A stretch of 64,000 nucleotides of DNA from Urophycis tenuis (taxonomy: Eukaryota; Chordata; Actinopteri; Gadiformes; Phycidae). Position numbers and translations under genes: made by a program. Location: contig JAXIVH010000002.1 in NCBI GenBank assembly GCA_036785325.1, positions 4,769,602 through 4,833,601 on the forward strand. The letters are read 5' to 3'. The notes below the pieces were generated by a model. That model was not told the origin of the DNA. It was given only the letters and a program-made list of their open reading frames with translations, and ran no database searches. Shown in pieces: positions 62,807 to 64,000 of this stretch. The stretch's first letter is position 1; each line of letters opens with the position of its first letter.

Positions 62807-64000
62807 GACGTGCCCTGACCTGATGTTCACAGAGAGCCGCTTGTCAGCGGAGCGACCATCTTCCTGGTGACAGCGGCCTGTCTCACGTTCTGTGGAGTTC
62901 ACACATCATCGTGAATAGACCTGTAGCGGCGATGCAATCACCCAGCCCGCTCCACACCCAACACCCAGAGGCCATGCGTCGGGACGCACAGATAAGAGCG
63001 CAGACAGGAGCGCTTTTCATTGTTCCTCACCTGTCCCAGTGTCTCTCCTGTGGGATCGGGTCTCCGGAGAAACAGTCAGTTTGACACGCAGCGTCTTGCT
63101 CTTGTTCTGGCATGAGTGATTAACAGATGCATCCACCACATCGTAGATTGTATGCATCAAGCTGGACATGTCCTGAAACGGTAAACTATGTCATGAAGTA
63201 ACTACAGCAATGATGGAAATTAGCAGTTATTTCGAGTTGGACACCTTGAAATAATAACGCGCATCTACGAGAATGGGAAAAAAACGGTTAGTTGGTTGCT
63301 TTGTAAAGCAACTTAGAAGAAACATCTAAACAGATATGAAGAGATTGTTGTTAATACCTCTTTTGTAACTTTGCCACTGTTGTCAAAGTCATAGAGGGTG
63401 AAGATCCACTCTTGTCGGTTGCTGTCCTCAAGTGACACGTTACATTCCAAATCCTGTTTGCGTGTTCAAGATTTGCGTTATCATTTGTTTCCACCTTATC
63501 TGTCTTCTCTTCTTTGTTTTTAGTCTGAGGCTCTTTAATTGGAAGCTGAGGCTCAAAGCAAAAACAACTACCCATTAATATGACATGAGGTTATGAGCAA
63601 CAGTGTCTTCTGAGACTGTATTCTCACAGATTAATAATTATCGAGGCTAGAGAAGCAGTGCAACTAGAACAGCAATGTCCAAGAATACATGAATCAGCAT
63701 CTGAAATCTAAATTAAAAAAATAAGTGTTTAGTTATTTTTTTTAGTTGTTCCAGATAAAAATAGAAAAGGTGTTATTAGAAAGTAGTAAAAGTATTAGCA
63801 TAAGTATTAGTATTGTCGCTAGAATAAGAATGCGTATGTTTGAGGGATGCAGTGTGTTACCATAAAGTCTACGGTTGCTGACTCACATTCAGACTGATGC
63901 GTTTCTTCCCTGGAGCTTTGCTGGCATCCCGTAGAAGGATCTCTCGCTCCCCCTCTGCTGAGCGGAGGTACTGCAGGTAACTCTCACAGCCCTCCGCTCT
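58747..64000 (-). CDS. nkd2: Naked cuticle homologue 2 (Dishevelled-binding Wnt antagonist), 5' end beyond window
   Basis: Nkd proteins bind Dishevelled through an EF-hand region and restrain Wnt signalling; NKD2 also escorts TGF-alpha vesicles. Coding exons seen, 5' to 3': 63887 to past 64000, 63358-63453, 63031-63172, 62820-62889, 61934-62058, 58747-59432. All are GT/AG and in phase. Landmarks are NRQEWIFTLYDFDNSGKVTK with a single EF-hand loop (D-F-D-N-S-G-K-V-T-K-E-D), SLMHTIYDVVDASVNHS, HYCVDENTERRNHYLDLAGI then ENYTSRF, SRSRSHEPEAHAAHHRRSQ, and a His-rich C-terminus (QRHEHHHHHEHHHHHHYHHY) ending HQT. VVDASVNHS, CVDENTERR and HHRRSQ favour NKD2 over NKD1, whose equivalents I recall as VVDSSVNHS and CVDENIERR; the HQT ending is nearer NKD1. 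The N-terminal myristoylation site is outside the window. The last exon is very GC-rich. Confidence 0.9.
59041..59095 (-). repeat. CAG/CAC tract in nkd2 encoding a Gln/His run
   Basis: On the coding strand, CAC-CAG codons encode HHHQQHQHQQQQQQQQQHP in the last nkd2 exon. The Gln part is almost pure CAG and is likely to vary in length. Confidence 0.8.
59567..60052. mobile_element. Possible non-autonomous DNA transposon (MITE-like)
   Basis: The left end reads GTTATGCTTCCGCGTTGCCG and the right end, reversed, reads GTTATGGTTCCACGTAGTAA. The two share most of their first 16 bases. Inside are repeated GCGT/ACGC words and the TTGGCTGTGATTGATTGGTC phrase common in fish MITEs. No clear target-site duplication is visible. 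It lies in the last nkd2 intron. Confidence 0.35.
62290..62640 (+). mobile_element. Non-LTR retrotransposon 3' UTR fragment
   Basis: The stretch repeats TTGCACTATT-type phrases and ends ATTGACAATAAAGTTCACTT then TAACTTGACGTGACTTTGAC, the poly-signal and (TTGACT)-type tail of fish LINE 3' ends. It lies in an nkd2 intron. Confidence 0.5.
62771..62801. repeat. (TG)n microsatellite
   Basis: A pure TG tract 20 bases downstream of an nkd2 exon donor (62820). Confidence 0.9.

Overview
The window reads as a stretch of a ray-finned (teleost) fish nuclear genome. Its genes are split into many short exons with GT/AG junctions, their products match vertebrate families, and introns and intergenic DNA carry a very heavy load of (CA)n, (GA)n, (ATGT)n and homopolymer repeats. 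It also has tRNA-derived SINE pieces and the 3' tails of fish non-LTR retrotransposons. Nothing in it looks prokaryotic, and there is no CRISPR array or operon. Exons were assembled by hand by following splice sites and reading phase; no search was run.

Layout, left to right: (1) 1-5343, minus: first coding exon of kif13a (kinesin-3 motor) at 5289-5343, with intron 1 running off the left edge. (2) 6260-7522, minus: nhlrc1 (malin, RING-NHL E3 ubiquitin ligase), one exon. (3) 9823-17632, minus: ptdss1 (phosphatidylserine synthase 1), complete in 13 coding exons. (4) 19948-24158: two divergent CD20-like four-transmembrane genes (MS4A/TMEM176 superfamily), one minus (19948-21266) and one plus (22369-24158). 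(5) about 25.1-46.2 kb, minus: a Sec14-like/spectrin/DH-PH RhoGEF of the PLEKHG4-PLEKHG4B-ARHGEF40 group, most likely plekhg4b, with 22 coding exons to a stop at 27675 and an alternative set of 3' exons. (6) 46.3-58.7 kb: repeat-rich intergenic DNA. (7) 58747 to past the right edge, minus: the 3' two thirds of nkd2 (naked cuticle homologue, Dvl-binding Wnt antagonist).

The genes do not form one pathway. The kif13a-nhlrc1 adjacency is the one known in tetrapods (human 6p22.3). plekhg4b and nkd2 are both on human 5p15.33, and ptdss1 is on human 8q22. The order therefore looks like a teleost mosaic of old linkage blocks. All genes but one CD20-like gene are on the minus strand.

The most notable points are an apparent one-base excess in a homopolymer inside the big plekhg4b exon, two mutually exclusive 3' ends for that gene, the compact divergent CD20-like pair (one exon of which is hidden under a longer ORF in another frame), a perfect 22-bp inverted repeat with a 3-nt loop, and a G-rich VNTR just before the RhoGEF domain exons. 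I found no convincing new biological system.
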